DNA of 43,071 bases from Dehalococcoidia bacterium (GCA_014874385.1 JACWAE010000045.1:1-43071), one strand, 5' to 3'. Positions 24,507-33,926 are shown, counted from the stretch's first letter. Notes: generated from the sequence alone by a model not told the origin. Translations and numbers: made by a program.

Positions 24507-25055
24507 ATGATACAAATACGGGTGCACGGGAGGGGCGGTCAGGGCGCAGTTACCCTCGCCCATATTCTATGTGCTTCTGCTACCTATGAGGGCAAGTACG
24601 GGCAATCATGTATGGCAGCCACTGTGGAGCGCCGCGGCGCTCCAGTAGAGGCTTACGGGAGAATAGGAGATAGGCCTATTGCGGAGCGCGGGGTAGTCTT
24701 AGCTCCCGACTACGTGATTGTACTCAACCCCATGCTTGTGAAAGCGGTAAATGTCGAGGCAGCCATGAAAGATGGCGGCAAGCTGGTGGTCAATTCACCC
24801 AAGGATTTGGGGCTCAAGCACGATACAACCTACATAGACGCCACGCCTATAGCAGTCGACATCTTGAAGATGCCCATCACCAATACGGTAATGATCGGGG
24901 CATTCGCTGCCGCTACAGGTCTGATTTCGCTGGAGTCGCTGGAGAAAGGCACACGGCTCATCCTTTCCAGGTTCTCCAAAGAAAAGCTGGACCTTAATGT
25001 TAAGGCCATTAAAGCTGGATATGAAGAGGTGAAACGTGGCAAAGGTGTACATTAG
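24507..25055 (+). CDS. 2-Oxoacid:acceptor oxidoreductase, gamma subunit
   Basis: 182 residues of the pyruvate/ketoisovalerate oxidoreductase catalytic (gamma) domain. RVHGRGGQGAVTLAHIL is the family's N-terminal signature, and ATVERRGAPVEAYGRI is the substrate/CoA-side motif. GCGGAGG precedes the ATG. Its 3' end overlaps the next gene by 20 bp. Together with the next two genes it forms a three-gene 2-oxoacid oxidoreductase: gamma, flavoprotein plus ferredoxin domain, and fused alpha-beta. The likely reaction is oxidative decarboxylation of a 2-oxoacid to an acyl-CoA with reduction of ferredoxin and/or NADP. Confidence 0.9.
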   Translation: MIQIRVHGRGGQGAVTLAHILCASATYEGKYGQSCMAATVERRGAPVEAYGRIGDRPIAERGVVLAPDYVIVLNPMLVKAVNVEAAMKDGGKLVVNSPKDLGLKHDTTYIDATPIAVDILKMPITNTVMIGAFAAATGLISLESLEKGTRLILSRFSKEKLDLNVKAIKAGYEEVKRGKGVH

Positions 25056-26664
25056 AGGAGCAGGCATCCATGCAGCCGACACCATAGCCCTCGTCAATAA
25101 GACCGGAAGCTGGAGATATTTCCGGCCGGTGCATGAGGAGAAGATGCCGCCATGCAATAACGCTTGCCCCGCCGGAAACAATATTCAGGGTTTCATCAAA
25201 TTAATCCGCGAAGAGAAACCACTGGATGCCTGGAAGTTAATAAAGGAGACCAGCCCATTTCCCGGCGTCTGCGGTAGGGTCTGCCCTCACCCCTGCGAGA
25301 AGGAGTGCAACCGGGGGAAATACGATGAGGCAATGGCTATCCACACATTGGAGAGGCTGGTTGCCGATTACGCTATCAGCGAGAAGGTAACTGGGAAGTC
25401 GAAGGCAGCGCAGAAGAAAGAGAAGATAGCCATCGTGGGCTCGGGGCCCGCGGGCCTCTCTTGTGCCTATTTCCTGGCCAGGGATGGCTATCGGGTAACC
25501 GTCTTCGAGGCTCTGCCCGAGGCCGGCGGCATGCTGAGGGTAGGCATACCCAGGTATCGTCTGCCCCGAAAGATACTGAACAAAGAGATAGCCGATATTA
25601 AGGCACTGGGCGTGACCTTCAAAACCAACGCCAGGATTAAGGATATTAATGAGCTTAAAGAATGCGATGCAGTCTTTATCGCCACAGGAGCCCATATCAG
25701 CGGGAAACTGGGTGTCCCCGGTGAAGATGCAGCCGCAGTTATTTCGGGCACAGAATTCCTGAGTCAGTTGAATCTGGACGGCAAGGCTAAAATCGGGAAG
25801 AACGTGATAGTCGTCGGCGGCGGCAACACAGCCATCGATGCTGCCAGGTCGGCCGTCAGGCTTGGTTCAAAAGCTACCATAGTCTATCGCAGAACCAGAG
25901 ACGAGATGCCTGCGGTAGAGGAGGAGATCGAGGCAGCCGGCAAAGAGGGAATCGAAATCGTTTATTTAGCAGCCCCCACCAGGATAACAACCCAGGATAG
26001 CAAGATTAAAGAGGTAGAATTCGTTCGAATGAAGCTGGGGGCACCGGATGCAAGCGGTAGAAAGAGGCCGGTTCCGATAGAGGGCTCCACTTTTAAGATG
26101 AAGGCCGATACGGTAATCACGGCAATAGGAGAGTCATCGGACCTCTCCTTGCTCTCAAAGGATTTCAAGCTTGCTGAAAAAGGTGGCAAGGCAAAGGGAA
26201 TGCAGGTATTCGGCGGCGGTGATGCTGTTACCGGCGCTGGCAGGGTAGTTGACGCCATAGCTTCGGGGAGGCGAGCCGCTCGCTTCATCGGCAATGTCCT
26301 CCATGGCACGCCGGTTGAGGAGAAACAGGCGAAAGAGCTGGCAAAATATGAGGAAATAAACACCGCTTATTTCCCACGGCAGGCGGCGGTAAGGCCACCC
26401 GAATTATCGGCTGCCAAGAGGGTAGCTAATTTCTCTGAGATTAACCGGGGCATCCCGGAGGAGAAAGGCGTAAAAGAAGCAAAAAGGTGCTTCTCCTGCG
26501 GCGTTTGCCGAGAGTGCAACAATTGCTTGTACTTCTGCCCCGACATTTGCGTCTCCAAGAAAAATGGCACATACGAGTTTGACTATGACTACTGCAAAGG
26601 CTGTGGGATTTGCAGCCACGAATGCTGCGCAGGGGTAATCCAAATGGTGCAGGAGGCTCAATAA
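25036..26664 (+). CDS. GltD-like NAD(P)/FAD oxidoreductase fused to a 2[4Fe-4S] ferredoxin domain
   Basis: 542 residues in three parts. Residues about 40-91 form the N-terminal iron-sulphur domain of glutamate synthase small-chain type (Cys40, 44, 79, 83, 87, 91). The middle has an FAD loop (IAIVGSGPAGLSCAYF, 132-147) and an NAD(P) loop (VIVVGGGNTAIDAA), ending with FGGGDAVTGAGRVVDAIASG. Residues 485-531 are a 2[4Fe-4S] domain (CFSCGVCRECNNCLYFCP; CKGCGICSHECC) like a POR delta subunit. The start is GTG 25036 inside the gamma gene. It should move electrons between NAD(P)H and ferredoxin within the 2-oxoacid oxidoreductase. Related flavoproteins occur with oxoacid oxidoreductases in anaerobic aromatic degraders such as Azoarcus. 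Confidence 0.87.
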   Translation: MAKVYIRGAGIHAADTIALVNKTGSWRYFRPVHEEKMPPCNNACPAGNNIQGFIKLIREEKPLDAWKLIKETSPFPGVCGRVCPHPCEKECNRGKYDEAMAIHTLERLVADYAISEKVTGKSKAAQKKEKIAIVGSGPAGLSCAYFLARDGYRVTVFEALPEAGGMLRVGIPRYRLPRKILNKEIADIKALGVTFKTNARIKDINELKECDAVFIATGAHISGKLGVPGEDAAAVISGTEFLSQLNLDGKAKIGKNVIVVGGGNTAIDAARSAVRLGSKATIVYRRTRDEMPAVEEEIEAAGKEGIEIVYLAAPTRITTQDSKIKEVEFVRMKLGAPDASGRKRPVPIEGSTFKMKADTVITAIGESSDLSLLSKDFKLAEKGGKAKGMQVFGGGDAVTGAGRVVDAIASGRRAARFIGNVLHGTPVEEKQAKELAKYEEINTAYFPRQAAVRPPELSAAKRVANFSEINRGIPEEKGVKEAKRCFSCGVCRECNNCLYFCPDICVSKKNGTYEFDYDYCKGCGICSHECCAGVIQMVQEAQ

Positions 26665-26665
26665 C

Positions 26666-28744
26666 ATGGAGAAGTTTCTTTCAGGAAATCAATGCATAGC
26701 TCATGGTGTTAAGTTATCACGGGCCGAGGTTATAAGCGCCTATCCCATTACCCCCGCCACTCCGGCATCGGAAGAGCTTCATGAGATGGTTGCAGCAGGC
26801 GAGCTGGATGCTGATATTGTGAACGTTGAATCCGAGCTGGGTGCCATGGGTGTCTGTGTTGGTGCCTCAGCAGCAGGATGCAGAACTTTCAATTGCACCT
26901 GCTCTCAGGGTCTGGCACTGATGCGCGAGATGCTATGGGCAGCTTCGGGCATGGCCCTGCCAGTAGTCTTAGCCATAGACAGCCGGGAGATAGGGATACC
27001 TCAAGGATTGCTGAGCGACTACTCCGATTCCATGTCGGAGAGGGATGCCAGTTTCCTGCAATTCTATTGCGAGAACGGGCAGGAGATCGTAGATTCCGTA
27101 ATAATGGCATATAAAATCAGCGAAAACGATAAGGTGCTGCTGCCTTCCTTCGTGGTATCGGAGGGACACAGGATGAGCCACAGCTTCGAGCGGGTGGACA
27201 TTCCCGAGCAGGCAAAGGTGGATAAATTTTTGCCCAAGTACCAGCCCAAGCACGTCTTCGTTGACCCTGACTATCCTATGACTCAGGGGCCAGGTGTCAT
27301 GGCTCAGTATCCCAGCTTCAAGCTGGAGCAATACCAGGCGATGCAGGACGCTAAGCAGGTGATTAAGGACGTCTGCAAAGAATTCGCGCAGATATTCGGG
27401 CGCTCCTATGACCTCGTGGAGGCATATAAGACCGAAGATGCAGAGCTCATCATAGTGGCGATGGGTTCGATAGCCAGCGTCGTGAGGGAGAAAATAGATG
27501 AGTACAGACAGAAGGGCATCAAGGTAGGCATGCTGAAGCTCAGGGTCTTCAGGCCTTTCCCTGAAGAAGAGGTCAAAAAATACATCTCTAACGCCAAGAA
27601 GATATTGGTGCTTGACCGAGCATGCACACCTGGAAACACTTCTGGAATATCATGCCTCGAGATAAAATCAGCCCTTCGAAAATCGCCAGCGTCTATATCC
27701 AATTACATTGTTAGCGGTAAGGACATCAGCGGCATGGATATAGATGAGATGCTGGCAGCCTGGTCGAAGCGAGATGATGAGTTTGTAGAGTGGTTCAAGA
27801 TAGGCTTCGATGACCGTACGGCAACCATAAGCGGCTATGATAACTGGGAAAAGCTCCTCAAAGGGGAGAAGGTTCAAAGGGCAGTAATAAAGGAGGGAGA
27901 TGGCTGCCTGGGCAAGGGCACTGCCTCCTGCGCAGGTTGCCTAAGCCTCCATGCCATCAGGATGGTTTTGAGCGCCTTCGATAAGAATGCGGTAGTTGTT
28001 AATAACGCCGGCTGCCTCTCAGCAGTGGGCACTTTCTACCCGCTAACGGGCTGGACGGTCCCCTTCTTCTTCTTCACCTATAGCCACGCCGGGGCCGCAG
28101 CCAGCGGCATGGAAGTCGCCATGAAGCGAAAAGGCATTAAGGCTGATTTAGTCCTGGTGGCCGGAGATGGTGCCATCTTCGATATCGGGCTGCAGACCTT
28201 CTCCGCTGCCCTTGAAAGAGGGCACCGCATAATCTACCTGTGCTACGACAATCAGGCCTACATGAATACGGGCGTACAGAAGAGCGGCTCCACCCCGTAC
28301 ATGGCAAGGACGAAAACTACCCTGGCCGGGAGACCGGGCAGAATAAAGAACATCGAGCAGATTGTGGCTGCTCACGGCGATATCTATATTGCCACCGCCT
28401 CTTCAGCCTATCCCGAGGATTTGCTGATGAAGGTCAGAAAGGCGAGATCCCTGAACAAACCCTCTTTCATCCATATAATTTGTCCGTGCCCTCCGGGATG
28501 GGAATATGAACCTGCTCTGGGCATAGAGATTGCCCGCCTCGGAGTCGAGACAGGAAGCGTGATTCTATATGAGTACGAGAATGGCAAGCTGACTATCAAT
28601 TACGTTCCAGAGAAGAGGAAGCCCGTTGCGGAATATTTGAAGAAGCAAGGCAGGTTTCATAACCTCACCAAAGCCCAAATTGCTGAGATTCAAAAGCAAG
28701 TAGATGAAAATTTCAGCCTTGTAATGAGCGGCACTCTAGCATAG
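26666..28744 (+). CDS. 2-Oxoacid:ferredoxin oxidoreductase, fused alpha-beta subunit
   Basis: 692 residues. Residues 1 to about 390 are the alpha part (VISAYPITPATPASEEL at 22-38; ESELGAMGVCVGASAAG; KLRVFRPFPEEEV). Residues from about 410 are the beta part (CAGC at 422-425; TPP site GDGAIFDIG at 500-508 through DNQAYMNTG at 528-536; SFIHIICPCPPGW). In the standard enzyme these are separate chains, as at 40084-42238 in this same window. It starts one base after the flavoprotein stop. It catalyses TPP-dependent decarboxylation of a 2-oxoacid; pyruvate, 2-oxoglutarate, branched or aryl oxoacids are all possible. Confidence 0.9.
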   Translation: MEKFLSGNQCIAHGVKLSRAEVISAYPITPATPASEELHEMVAAGELDADIVNVESELGAMGVCVGASAAGCRTFNCTCSQGLALMREMLWAASGMALPVVLAIDSREIGIPQGLLSDYSDSMSERDASFLQFYCENGQEIVDSVIMAYKISENDKVLLPSFVVSEGHRMSHSFERVDIPEQAKVDKFLPKYQPKHVFVDPDYPMTQGPGVMAQYPSFKLEQYQAMQDAKQVIKDVCKEFAQIFGRSYDLVEAYKTEDAELIIVAMGSIASVVREKIDEYRQKGIKVGMLKLRVFRPFPEEEVKKYISNAKKILVLDRACTPGNTSGISCLEIKSALRKSPASISNYIVSGKDISGMDIDEMLAAWSKRDDEFVEWFKIGFDDRTATISGYDNWEKLLKGEKVQRAVIKEGDGCLGKGTASCAGCLSLHAIRMVLSAFDKNAVVVNNAGCLSAVGTFYPLTGWTVPFFFFTYSHAGAAASGMEVAMKRKGIKADLVLVAGDGAIFDIGLQTFSAALERGHRIIYLCYDNQAYMNTGVQKSGSTPYMARTKTTLAGRPGRIKNIEQIVAAHGDIYIATASSAYPEDLLMKVRKARSLNKPSFIHIICPCPPGWEYEPALGIEIARLGVETGSVILYEYENGKLTINYVPEKRKPVAEYLKKQGRFHNLTKAQIAEIQKQVDENFSLVMSGTLA

Positions 28745-28756
28745 GAGTAAGTGAAA

Positions 28757-30406
28757 ATGTTAAAGGCAAAGAAGGATGATACACTGGGGAAGCTATTTGA
28801 TAGAGCAGCGACCCAATTCCCCAAGAACGAGGCTCTAGTACAAGGTGACAAGAGGGTAACTTATGACACCTACATGGACAAGGTCAACTCGATGGCCAAC
28901 GCCCTGCTAAAACTGGGCGTCAAGAAAGATGAGAAAATAGCGATATGGATGGCCAATCTCCCTGAGTGGGTTTACGCTCACTTCGCTGCTGTGAAACTGG
29001 GGGCTCCTGTGATTCCCATCAGCACTCGATACCGGGTACATGAGCTGGAATATATTTTGAAGAAGTCCGATACCACCACTTTTTTTGTGCAGGACCGTTT
29101 CCTGAAGTCAGACTATATTCCCATGATTTATGAGCTCCTGCCTGAGCTGAAGCAATGCAAGCCCAATGAGCTAAAGAGTGAGAAACTGCCTTTGCTCAAG
29201 AGGGTAATCATGGTAAGCAGCCAGAGCTACGATGGCATGCTCGACTACAATAAAGTGCTGGAGATGGGGAAAGACTATGCCGGCAGCGCCGAACTGGAGA
29301 AGGCACAGCGGGCAGTTAAGCGCGATGATGTCTATATCATCCCCTTCACCTCAGGCACAACCGGCTTCCCCAAGGGCGTGGTAACAACTCATGACCAGTA
29401 CATCAGGGTCATCGAGGGTTTCAGCGAGAGATTCCAGATGACAGATAAGGACCGCATCCTGGTCGTGTCTCCCTTCAATAATAACATGGGTAACATGACA
29501 GGCATGACACTCGGCGCATGTCATGGCGCCTGTATCTTGCCCATGCTTCAGTTCGACCCCGGCGAAGCTCTAAGACTGATACATGAAGAGAAGGTTACCA
29601 ATTTCACCGGCTCACCAACGATGTACATCATGATGATGGACCATCCCGATTTTCCCAAGCGCAACACTCATTCCATAACAAGTTGCATCGTAGGTGGGTC
29701 CGATGTCGCCCCCGAACTGGTGAAGGCCATGATGGACAAGATGGGCATCAAGGATGTAATCTCGGCCTACGGTATGACGGAGAACTCCGGTATTAGCACC
29801 TGCAGCCGCCGCGGCGACCCGCCCGAAGTGGTCGCTAATACTGCCGGCAAGCTCATGTTCAAGGAATGCGACCTGAAGATTTTAGACCCCGAGACCGGTA
29901 AAGAGGTCCCGCGTGGCACCCAGGGGGAGATTTGCACCAGGGGCTGGTTTGTTATGAAGGAATATTACAGAATGCCCGAGGAAACCCAAAAAGCCTTCGA
30001 CAAGAATGGCTGGTTCCATACTGGCGACCTGGGCGTCATGAACGACAAGGGCTACATAAAGATAACCGGACGCATCAAGGACATGTTCATTACTGGCGGC
30101 GTGAATGCCTACCCGGCGGAGATAGAGAGCTTCCTCTTTACCTATCCTAAGGTCGCTATGGTTGCAGTGACCGGCGTGCCCGATAGAAGAATGGGCGAGG
30201 TCGGCATGGCTTTTATAAAGCTGAAGGAAGGACAGACCGCCACCGCCGAAGAGATTATTGCGTTCGCAAGAGATAAGATGGCGAACTATAAGGCTCCCAA
30301 GTATGTTAAGTTTGTGAATGACTTCCCCATGACTCCAACAGGCAAGGTTCAAAAGTTCGTCCTGAAGGAACAAGCCATAAAGGAAATGGGGCTAGATAAA
30401 CAATGA
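28757..30406 (+). CDS. Acyl-CoA synthetase (AMP-forming ligase)
   Basis: About 549 residues of the ANL superfamily, activating a carboxylic acid through an acyl-AMP. P-loop TSGTTGFPKG, SAYGMTENSG, ITGRIKDMFITGG and the catalytic C-terminal lysine in MTPTGKVQKF are present. I place the start at ATG 28757 (nine bases after AGGAG) rather than the in-frame GTG at 28751, which is too close. The stop overlaps the start of the next gene (ATGA), tying its expression to the HgdB/BcrC-like protein. It probably makes the CoA ester used by that pair. It is not a long-chain enzyme by any clear feature, and the substrate is open. Confidence 0.9.
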   Translation: MLKAKKDDTLGKLFDRAATQFPKNEALVQGDKRVTYDTYMDKVNSMANALLKLGVKKDEKIAIWMANLPEWVYAHFAAVKLGAPVIPISTRYRVHELEYILKKSDTTTFFVQDRFLKSDYIPMIYELLPELKQCKPNELKSEKLPLLKRVIMVSSQSYDGMLDYNKVLEMGKDYAGSAELEKAQRAVKRDDVYIIPFTSGTTGFPKGVVTTHDQYIRVIEGFSERFQMTDKDRILVVSPFNNNMGNMTGMTLGACHGACILPMLQFDPGEALRLIHEEKVTNFTGSPTMYIMMMDHPDFPKRNTHSITSCIVGGSDVAPELVKAMMDKMGIKDVISAYGMTENSGISTCSRRGDPPEVVANTAGKLMFKECDLKILDPETGKEVPRGTQGEICTRGWFVMKEYYRMPEETQKAFDKNGWFHTGDLGVMNDKGYIKITGRIKDMFITGGVNAYPAEIESFLFTYPKVAMVAVTGVPDRRMGEVGMAFIKLKEGQTATAEEIIAFARDKMANYKAPKYVKFVNDFPMTPTGKVQKFVLKEQAIKEMGLDKQ

Positions 30407-31509
30407 TGATATCCGAGTTCCAGGAAGCATATCGCAACAGACACAAACTGGCGGAGGGATGGAAAAAGGAAGGTAAAAAGACATTCGGTTACTTCTGTAA
30501 TTATACCCCAGAGGAGCTCATTTATGCAGCCGGGTTTATCCCTTTGCGCATCAGAGGAAGCTCTGAGAACATAGAGCTTGCCGACGCCCATTTACCCAGC
30601 ATCTGCTGCTCCTTCATGAGAAGTGCTCTCGAGGAGGCGCTGAAGGGGCGATACAATTACCTCGATGGAGTCATGTTCCCCAAGTCCTGCGACATGACCC
30701 GAGGCCTTTACAGTATCTGGAAAAGGGATATCAAACTCCCCTATTATTACTTCCTGCCTGTCCCTGGCAAGAGGACTGACGCAGCAGTAGACTTCTTCAT
30801 CGAAGAGCTACAATTATTCAAGGAATCGTTAGAGAAATACACCAACAAGAAAATCAGCGAACAGTCTTTAAAGCAGGCTATCAAGCTGTATAATGAAAAC
30901 CGCGCCCTTGTGCGCGAGCTGTATAACCTAGGGTTGCGCGATAACCCTCCTCTTTCCGGCAGCGAGGCGTTTGCAGTGTTGCGGGCGGGGCTTGTAATGC
31001 CCAAAGAAGAGCATAATGCAATGCTCCGCAAATTGCTGCTAGGTCTTTCGTCTGCCAAGGGCTCCCCTGATGGCAAAGTGCGGCTCATGATAGCAGGGAA
31101 TACCTTCGAGACCATTGAGCTGCTGCAAGCAGTGGAGGAGAGCGGTGGGAATGTGGTGGTTGACGATATAGATATAGGCAGCCGTTACTATTTCTCTGCG
31201 GTTGATGAGAATGCCGAGCCCCTGAGAGCTCTGGCTGAGCGTTATTTACGGAAAGCTACCTGTCCTTGCAAATATCCTGCCGAGACTAGGTTTTATCACA
31301 TTCTGAAGTTGGCCAAAGATTACCGCGTCAAGGGCGTCATCCTGCTGACCCAGAAATATTGCGACACTCATCTTTATGACCGCCCGTGGCTCGAGAGCAG
31401 CCTCAAAGATAATGGGATTCCGGCATTAGTAGTTGACCATTCGGACACAGGTTGGGCGGGCGGCAAGTTTAAGACGATGGTTCAAGCATTCATCGAAATG
31501 GTGGAGTGA
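30403..31509 (+). CDS. HgdB/BcrC-type subunit, second benzoyl-CoA reductase/2-hydroxyacyl-CoA dehydratase system
   Basis: 368 residues, same family as the gene at 10432-11559: GYFCNYTPEELIYAAGFIPLRI, PSICCSFMRSALEEALKGRYNYLDG, PKSCDMTRGL and the C-terminal LTQKYCDTHLYDRPWLES. Cysteines sit at the positions expected for [4Fe-4S] binding. The start overlaps the ligase stop. No activase or ferredoxin gene follows, unlike the first system. It may act as a 2-hydroxyacyl-CoA dehydratase (context: D-2-hydroxyacid dehydrogenase and ligase) or as a second aryl-CoA reductase, in either case probably energised by the activases encoded at 7358-9016. Confidence 0.82.
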   Translation: MMISEFQEAYRNRHKLAEGWKKEGKKTFGYFCNYTPEELIYAAGFIPLRIRGSSENIELADAHLPSICCSFMRSALEEALKGRYNYLDGVMFPKSCDMTRGLYSIWKRDIKLPYYYFLPVPGKRTDAAVDFFIEELQLFKESLEKYTNKKISEQSLKQAIKLYNENRALVRELYNLGLRDNPPLSGSEAFAVLRAGLVMPKEEHNAMLRKLLLGLSSAKGSPDGKVRLMIAGNTFETIELLQAVEESGGNVVVDDIDIGSRYYFSAVDENAEPLRALAERYLRKATCPCKYPAETRFYHILKLAKDYRVKGVILLTQKYCDTHLYDRPWLESSLKDNGIPALVVDHSDTGWAGGKFKTMVQAFIEMVE

Positions 31510-31514
31510 TTTGA

Positions 31515-32771
31515 TTGGAGACAAAACAAGATAAACCGACGGCGACTCCGTTTAAAGCAGTCAGGTTAGCTGCGTCGGCAGCGTTGGGTACCCTGAATGA
31601 GATTTACTACAAAGAATTGGCTAATGCCAAGCAACAGGGGAAACCTGTAATCTGGATAACCTCAATGACCCCTATTGAATTGGTGTACGCTTTCGATGGG
31701 ATTCCATTCTTTCCTGAAAACTACGCCGCACTTTGTTCCTCAAGGAAAGTGGCGGAGGACCTCTGCAAGGCAGGAGAAGCAAGAGGCTATTCGCAGGACC
31801 TGTGCGCCTATGCACTGTGCACGTTCGGTATTATGTTCGAAAAGCGCGGTGCCTTTGGTGAGCCACCTCCCGACCCTGACATCCTGATTGCGACCGAGGG
31901 CGCATGCGCCACCCACCCCAAATGGTGGGAAGCCATGCAAAGGTTCTACAAATGTCCTATGATCATAATAGATGCGCCCTATACGGTAGATAGTGAAACT
32001 CTGGCCCCGCGTCAAAAGGCATACAATGTGGCAGAGCTTAAGGAAGCCGTCAAGTTATTGGAGCAGGCTACCAGGAAGCCCTTTAACATGGACAAGCTGC
32101 GTGAGGTAGTGTCTCTATCAGACCAGGCCAGTGAGCTTTGGGATGAGATCGATGCCATGCGGGCAGCGATTCCCACTCCGATAAGTCAAATCGACGTTTT
32201 CACTTGCCTGTTCCCGCTGGTTACGCTCAAGGGCACCAAAGGGGCTGTGGATTTCTACAAGCAGCTTCGAGATGAAGTTAAGGCAAGGGTAGATAATAAG
32301 GTCGGTTTCGTTCCTAACGAGAGGTTCCGTCTCATTTGGGACCTCTTCCCCATCTATCACAATATGCGTCTGTTGAACTATTTTGCGGAGTTCGGTGCGG
32401 CATTTGTTACCGACCTCTACGGAAATGCGTTCAGCGGCCGCCTGGATCCCTCCGACCCCTTCGGCAGCTTGGCTAACAGGTATCTCAGTTTCTTCATGCG
32501 TGCAGCGTCGCGGGGGAAGGCTGAGCTCTATAAGAAGAGGGCGAAGCAGTACCATGTGGATGGTATAGTATTCCATTCGAACCGGTGCTGTAGAAATTTC
32601 ACCGCTGAACAACCGGATATAGGGGCTATTCTGAGAGAGGAACTGGGTCTCCCCAGCATGTCGTTCGAAGGCAACATGGTGGATCCCAGAGGATACGATG
32701 ACGCCCAGGTTAAATCTAAGATCGAGACCTTTATCGAGATGCTGGAGGCCCGAAAATACCCCAAGAAGTGA
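31515..32771 (+). CDS. HgdA/BcrB-type subunit, partner of the preceding gene
   Basis: 418 residues of the same superfamily. Conserved-looking segments are WITSMTPIELVYAFDGIPFFPENYAA (cut here as ITSMTPIELVYAF), GACATHPKWWEAM, the FHSNRCCRNF cysteine pair and PSMSFEGNMVDPRGYD. The last resembles SMFEGNFADCRDID of the bzdO-like protein but lacks its cysteine. The start is TTG 31515 with GGAG eight bases upstream, five bases after the partner's stop. It should form the heterodimer with the 368-residue subunit. The ORF is intact, and the length is between BcrB and short dehydratase subunits. Confidence 0.8.
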   Translation: METKQDKPTATPFKAVRLAASAALGTLNEIYYKELANAKQQGKPVIWITSMTPIELVYAFDGIPFFPENYAALCSSRKVAEDLCKAGEARGYSQDLCAYALCTFGIMFEKRGAFGEPPPDPDILIATEGACATHPKWWEAMQRFYKCPMIIIDAPYTVDSETLAPRQKAYNVAELKEAVKLLEQATRKPFNMDKLREVVSLSDQASELWDEIDAMRAAIPTPISQIDVFTCLFPLVTLKGTKGAVDFYKQLRDEVKARVDNKVGFVPNERFRLIWDLFPIYHNMRLLNYFAEFGAAFVTDLYGNAFSGRLDPSDPFGSLANRYLSFFMRAASRGKAELYKKRAKQYHVDGIVFHSNRCCRNFTAEQPDIGAILREELGLPSMSFEGNMVDPRGYDDAQVKSKIETFIEMLEARKYPKK

Positions 32772-32804
32772 AGTTTAAACAAACAAAAAGGGAGGGAAGC
32801 AACC

Positions 32805-33926
32805 GTGGATTTCAATTTAACTGAGCAGCAGCAAATGTTCAAGAACTCGGTGAAAAAGTTCGCTGAGCAAGAGCTTACTCCTCTGGTAGACATCATGGAT
32901 AAGCAGAACAATTTCCCTCATGAGATCCGGCCCAAACTGGCTGCTATGAATCTTTATGGTATTCCTTTCGACCCCAAATATGGAGGAGCTGGGGCAGACC
33001 ATATGAGCCTGGCACTGGCGCTGGAGGAAATCGCTAAGATTCTGGCGGCTATGGCGATACATCTCCAGCTACAGCATGTTGTCAATGACAGGTTCAATAA
33101 GCTTGCCACCGAGGCTCAGAAGAATCAGTGGATGCCCGCGATTTGCGATGCCAAGAAGGTCGGATGCTTCGGCTTCACCGAGCCTGATACCGGTTCAAAC
33201 CCGAAGATGATTAAAACCGTAGCCAAGGAAGTGAAAGACGGCTATGTCATAAACGGGGTGAAAAGGTTCATCACCAACGCTCCCTGGGCTGACGTGATGT
33301 GCGTATTCGCTAAACTCGAGGGCGATATCAGTCTCTTCTTCGTAGAAACAGACAGGAAAGGGTTCTCCACCGGCCCCAAGATGGATAAGCTGGGGTTGAG
33401 GGGCACTGACCTGTCAGATGTGTTCTTTGAGGATGTCCATGTACCTAAAGACCACCTCCTGGGTGGCAAGGGTGGGAAGTTCGATGCGCTGAAAGACGCC
33501 ATGACCATAGGCAAGCTATGCCTCAGCGCCCAGTGCGTCGGCCTGATGCAGGCCTCCCTGGAAGAGGCAATAAAATACTCCATGCACAGGATGCACTTCG
33601 ATGAGCCCATCTTCAATCTGCAGGCTATTCACTGGCTGCTGGCTGAGATGGCATCCAGGCTCGAAGCGGCGCGTTGGTTGACCTATCGATCTGCCTTCTT
33701 GAAAGACCAGGGCCAGGACACTATTAAGGAAATGGCTATCACCAAGCTGTTCGTGACCTCAACTGCTACAGATGTCTGCAGATGGGGCATGCAGGTGCAC
33801 GGTGCCTATGGCATCAGCAAGGAGTACAAGATAGAGCGCCTGTTCAGAGACGCTAAGATGTACGAGTTGCTGGAAGGTACCTCTGAGATACAGAGAGAGC
33901 TGATAGTAAAGCGTCTGCCCAGGTAA
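32805..33926 (+). CDS. Acyl-CoA dehydrogenase
   Basis: 373 residues, FAD-dependent. Substrate/FAD motifs are FGFTEPDTGSNPKM and IKRFITN-like NGVKRFITNAPW. The catalytic glutamate is in the usual place, Glu357 in YELLEGTSEIQRE, as in medium- and short-chain enzymes. RRMHFDEPI and VHGAYGISKEY are also present. The start is GTG 32805 with GGAGGGAAG upstream. It introduces an alpha-beta double bond into an acyl-CoA and passes electrons to an ETF, which is not encoded here. It is the only one of the four in this unit with the standard catalytic residue. Confidence 0.93.
   Translation: MDFNLTEQQQMFKNSVKKFAEQELTPLVDIMDKQNNFPHEIRPKLAAMNLYGIPFDPKYGGAGADHMSLALALEEIAKILAAMAIHLQLQHVVNDRFNKLATEAQKNQWMPAICDAKKVGCFGFTEPDTGSNPKMIKTVAKEVKDGYVINGVKRFITNAPWADVMCVFAKLEGDISLFFVETDRKGFSTGPKMDKLGLRGTDLSDVFFEDVHVPKDHLLGGKGGKFDALKDAMTIGKLCLSAQCVGLMQASLEEAIKYSMHRMHFDEPIFNLQAIHWLLAEMASRLEAARWLTYRSAFLKDQGQDTIKEMAITKLFVTSTATDVCRWGMQVHGAYGISKEYKIERLFRDAKMYELLEGTSEIQRELIVKRLPR

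Noticed and set aside
30403-32771. Calling the second pair firmly benzoyl-CoA reductase.
   Set aside because: Sequence motifs are shared by benzoyl-CoA reductases and 2-hydroxyacyl-CoA dehydratases. With no activases alongside and a D-2-hydroxyacid dehydrogenase upstream, the choice cannot be made from this window.
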